DNA from: JAFGPS01 sp964628465
Lineage (GTDB): Bacteria > Planctomycetota > Phycisphaerae > Sedimentisphaerales > Anaerobacaceae
Assembly (NCBI GenBank): GCA_964628465.1
Contig: CAZVOA010000014.1
Span: 13,655 to 77,654 of the forward strand
Reading direction: 5' to 3'
DNA length: 64,000 nt
The notes under the pieces were generated by a model, which was not told the origin of the DNA, did not search any database, and was given only the letters and a program-made list of their open reading frames with translations. Shown piece after piece: positions 61,242 through 64,000 of this stretch (its first letter is position 1; every line of letters starts with the position of its first letter). The translations under genes and the position numbers were made by a program.

Positions 61242-63053
61242 TTACATACCAACGCTATACTTATTTTCCTTTCCCCTGTTTTTATACCCGTTGAGAATAT
61301 TTTCATCACGCTCTGCTTTTGTTTCCAATGATTTGCTTATCCGGTTCTGGTTATGCAGTTCAAGAATTTTCATTGCGTCAGCGAGTCGAGGTTCGTAATT
61401 CCCCTTTTTCTCACCGGCATGAGCAAGCTCCATAATAATTGTACTAAATTCAACCGATTCGATTGTTGCCAATAATTCTTTTATCGAAATGCGCGTCCCC
61501 TCATTCAAAGCATTGAACAAAAGCGAAGCGATACTCGCCAGAATTGGAACATCAAATATATCTTTTATAATCGTCTCTCGAACACCTTCGTATAACACGG
61601 GTTTATTAAGAAGAACTTCCAGAACCTCGCGTTGAGCCATCGCGTATCGTCCATGTCCATAATCTATTTTGGAAACTTTCTGTTCATTTTCTTCCCTTTT
61701 CGACGTAATCGTTATTTGCCTGATACGTTTATTAAGTTCTTCAGTTATCTGACCGCTGTCAAGGCCGATAATTTTTGAAATCTGATTGACACGCAGTCCA
61801 AACTCGATAGTTGGAACATTGCCCGAATTAAAACCTGCCGCTATCGACTGCAAATATTCCTCAATCGCCGATTTCTTTCCCGCGACCGTTTCCTCATTAC
61901 TGAATTTCTCTTTTAGCCTGTCCCATTTGAACTGAAAAACATCAATCGCATCGTCCATCAGCTTTTCAAACGCTTCTTTTCCGGCTGCCAGAACAAAATC
62001 GCAGGGATCTTTTCCTTCCGGTATGGATGCGATTTTTATATCTATCTTTTGTGAAAGACAAACATCAAGCGCCCTGTTGGCCGCTTCGATGCCCGCCGTA
62101 TCGTTGTCGTATATTAAAATTACTTTTTTTGCATATCTTCTCAAAATTCTTGCATGCCCTGAGGTGAAACTCGTACCCAAAGTAGCGACTACATTTTTTA
62201 TACCGAACTGGTGCGGCATAATACAATCTGTGTATCCTTCGACCACTACCGCTGTTCCCGTTGAAACAATTTCGTGGCGAGCCTGTTCGAGGCCATACAA
62301 TGTATTGCTCTTATCAAAAAGTACCGTACCGGGCGAATTTACATATTTCGCGCCTGTACCGTCAAGCGTCCTACCGCCGAAACCAATCACCCTTCCCGTC
62401 ACATCTGTAATTGTAAACATCAGGCGGTTGACAAACTTATCCATGTTCTGAGCTACGACCAAACCAGCCTGCTCCAGAAATTTGAAAGGTACTTTACCTG
62501 CTGCGGCTTTTCCGATTAAATCATCATTTGAATTTGCCGCGTAACCTATGCGCCATTTCTCTATACTTTCAGGATTTACCTTCCTCTGAGCCAAATATTC
62601 ACGTGCTATTCTGCCTTTTTCTTTGTCCTGTAAATTTTTCTTAAATTGATTGGCTGCCCAGTCATTAACTTTTGCCAACTTATTCGGATCAACATCCGCC
62701 TGAGAGCCTGTAACAGCCCTGCCGGCATTGGATGCGGATTTGAATTGCTGATTTTTCTGAGGAAGTTGTATCCCCGCACGCTCAGCTAATCTTTCAACTG
62801 CCTGTGGAAAGCTGAGATTCTCGCGCATCTGGATGAATTTAAATACATCACCACCGGCGCCACATGCGAAACACTTAAATATTTGTTTTACACTGCTAAC
62901 GTTCATACTTGGCTTATGGTCATCATGAAAAGGACATACACCAACCATTTCATGCCCCTTTTTTTTCAGGCTCACATGCTCACTTATAACATCAACAATG
63001 TCGTTTGCCTGCTGAATTTCCAATACAATTCGATTATCAAACATCCCTGCCAT
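61242..63053 (-). CDS. dnaG: DNA primase
   Basis: A 603-residue primase. The CHC2 zinc domain has Cys40, His43, Cys61 and Cys64 (CPFHDDHKPS; CFACGAGG). The TOPRIM core has VVVEGYTDCI and LIYDNDTAGI with metal-binding acids. The C-terminal helicase-binding part is present (AQREVLEVLL...). ATG 63053 (MAGMFDNRIV) is chosen because the family begins there; a frame from 63155 would start at the predicted transcription start itself. The downstream neighbour is rpoD. Confidence 0.95.
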   Translation of the reverse strand: MAGMFDNRIVLEIQQANDIVDVISEHVSLKKKGHEMVGVCPFHDDHKPSMNVSSVKQIFKCFACGAGGDVFKFIQMRENLSFPQAVERLAERAGIQLPQKNQQFKSASNAGRAVTGSQADVDPNKLAKVNDWAANQFKKNLQDKEKGRIAREYLAQRKVNPESIEKWRIGYAANSNDDLIGKAAAGKVPFKFLEQAGLVVAQNMDKFVNRLMFTITDVTGRVIGFGGRTLDGTGAKYVNSPGTVLFDKSNTLYGLEQARHEIVSTGTAVVVEGYTDCIMPHQFGIKNVVATLGTSFTSGHARILRRYAKKVILIYDNDTAGIEAANRALDVCLSQKIDIKIASIPEGKDPCDFVLAAGKEAFEKLMDDAIDVFQFKWDRLKEKFSNEETVAGKKSAIEEYLQSIAAGFNSGNVPTIEFGLRVNQISKIIGLDSGQITEELNKRIRQITITSKREENEQKVSKIDYGHGRYAMAQREVLEVLLNKPVLYEGVRETIIKDIFDVPILASIASLLFNALNEGTRISIKELLATIESVEFSTIIMELAHAGEKKGNYEPRLADAMKILELHNQNRISKSLETKAERDENILNGYKNRGKENKYSVGM

Positions 63054-63162
63054 AATAATACAATACCACCACAAAGCGGATTTTTCTGCTACACCTCCCG
63101 AGAAGGCCGCGTACAACGGCTGCCCAAATAACTGCTTAGAGAATGTGTCTTTCAACTACATT

Positions 63163-63190
63163 AATATACGTATAATCATAAAAAAGTCAA
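63163..63190 (-). promoter_or_regulatory. Predicted promoter of dnaG-rpoD
   Basis: On the minus strand TTGACT (63190-63185), 16 bases and TATATT (63168-63163). Transcription would start near 63156, about 100 bases before the chosen dnaG ATG, which argues against the upstream start at 63155. Confidence 0.5.
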
Positions 63191-63411
63191 ATTGGCCTTA
63201 AATATCCCCATTTTAATACTAATAAACGCCACCAAGCATCTTATAGACATTTAGTTATATCATACTATAATGCTTTCAAGGAACACATTTCAATCTTAAA
63301 AAAAGAATTTTTTATAAAATCCCAAAAATTTTTGTAACTATCCGTTACTTTGAGCGTCTATATATGTAGAGATTAATAAAAAAAGTAATTTGAGAGTAAA
63401 GAGTTGTTAAT

Positions 63412-63603
63412 ATGTATAAAGAAGATGACATTTTGTTAGGCCGCAAGGCAAAGGATGAAACCGAAGATTTCATCAACGAGCACATTGAGAACCCAGAGCA
63501 AGGCTGGCCCACTCTCCGTTTTAATACTCGTGAGTCTTTTGAAGATTATATTGATCGCAAATCTGAAAGTACCATTATCACAGATTTGTTAAATACATTA
63601 TAA
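63412..63603 (+). CDS. Small acidic hypothetical protein
   Basis: A 63-residue charged protein (MYKEDDILLGRKAKDETEDF..), no family recognised. AAAGAG lies about 8 bases before the ATG. The frame keeps normal codon use, with no Cys and a single Trp, and does not lie opposite a larger gene. Upstream, GTAAC-5-GTTAC (63334-63348) could be a regulatory half-palindrome. It may be a real small regulatory or structural protein; it is convergent with the gene at the right edge. Confidence 0.5.
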   Translation: MYKEDDILLGRKAKDETEDFINEHIENPEQGWPTLRFNTRESFEDYIDRKSESTIITDLLNTL

Positions 63604-63620
63604 GTACTTCTGATAAATAT

Positions 63621-64000
63621 TTATTGCATGTTGTCTTTAATCCATTGATTCCATAGTCCACTTTCAGGAGGAAGCTTTTGGCCGGTTAACTTTTGCAGGC
63701 ATTTTAAGGCTGCGCTTCTGCGTTGAGGATCAGCAAAATCCAGAAACGGAGGTAAAAGCGAAATTACTTCAGTAATCTTCTGTTGGGCAACTATATCAAA
63801 AAGCCTCTCAATAGAGTTTAATTCTACTTCCTGCAAATCATCCCGGCTCAGCAACTCTTTTATATCCTCTTTTCCACTTTCTTTATTCATCTGATAAATA
63901 CCTATCGCAAGAGTTACACATTCGTGATATTTGTCCGTGTAAATATGTTTCCTGACTTCAACGCCCCTATAAAAAATTGCTGTAAGTCCTTGAAAATACT
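63621..64000 (-). CDS. HEAT-like helical protein, C-terminal part, runs off right edge
   Basis: The minus-strand frame is open from the right edge to the stop at 63621, so at least 126 residues are seen and the gene starts outside. An internal ATG at 63890 is probably not the start, because the 36 codons before it (with TAIFYRGVEVRKHIYTDKYHEC) read as normal protein. The visible part is helical (ELLSRDDLQEVELNSIERLF, LLPPFLDFADPQRRSAALKC), resembling HEAT repeats. Function not recognised. Confidence 0.55.
   Translation of the reverse strand, partial: YFQGLTAIFYRGVEVRKHIYTDKYHECVTLAIGIYQMNKESGKEDIKELLSRDDLQEVELNSIERLFDIVAQQKITEVISLLPPFLDFADPQRRSAALKCLQKLTGQKLPPESGLWNQWIKDNMQ

Noticed and set aside
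63054..63155. Upstream start of dnaG at 63155
   Set aside because: The extra 34 residues do not resemble DnaG, and the predicted transcription start falls at about the same place.

Overview
The window looks like chromosomal DNA of an AT-rich, Gram-negative-type bacterium. The best guess is Planctomycetota, Phycisphaerae or a close relative. This is inferred from the mix of genes: a type II pseudopilin, giant secreted PKD/beta-helix proteins, a short soluble Ser/Thr kinase next to a phosphatase, a GH51 arabinofuranosidase, UMF1-type MFS and LRR proteins, together with a split GcvPA/GcvPB glycine decarboxylase. No rRNA or other phylogenetic marker is present to prove it.

Layout. 1-4 kb: the end of a membrane glycosyltransferase, tRNA-Ser(GCT), a secreted GH51 arabinofuranosidase and an exported metallo-beta-lactamase-fold hydrolase. 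4-8.7 kb: the complete glycine cleavage operon gcvT-gcvH-gcvPA-gcvPB on the minus strand, with a readable promoter. 8.9-17.7 kb: a mixed accessory stretch with a pseudopilin, a membrane coiled-coil/zinc-finger protein, a radical SAM protein, an HTH-Doc toxin-antitoxin pair followed by an FRG-domain gene, a GIY-YIG remnant, tRNA-Asn(GTT), an overlapping kinase/phosphatase pair and a ceramide-glucosyltransferase-like enzyme. 17.8-30.1 kb: two paralogous giant secreted proteins of about 2000 residues with the same architecture but different central domains. 30.4-37.5 kb: a PQQ-like propeller protein, S-adenosylhomocysteinase, a membrane/helical-repeat protein, a diguanylate cyclase and a glycosyltransferase. 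37.5-43.5 kb: a housekeeping run on the minus strand, hisC-hisB-ispF-cysS-ruvC-ruvA-ruvB. 43.7-49.2 kb: a MNT/HEPN pair, an HDOD protein, a PlsC-ACP-AMP ligase fusion and its MFS partner. 49.5-57.8 kb: a Tat-type phosphoesterase, single-chain purL, and three translationally coupled LRR membrane proteins. 58-64 kb: a PfkB-family sugar kinase, rpoD, dnaG and two small uncharacterised genes, the last one running off the right edge.

The most unusual items are the twin giant genes with swapped central cassettes, a palindromic repeat inserted in frame inside purL, the HTH-Doc-FRG cassette with a 22-bp operator palindrome, the PlsC-ACP-AMP ligase fusion behind an MFS gene, the kinase/phosphatase overlap, Gly/Arg-rich inserts shared by three unrelated exported proteins, and at least two families of intergenic palindromic repeats. 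No CRISPR array, rRNA, insertion sequence or integrase was seen. All functional calls rest on reading motifs; no database search was possible.
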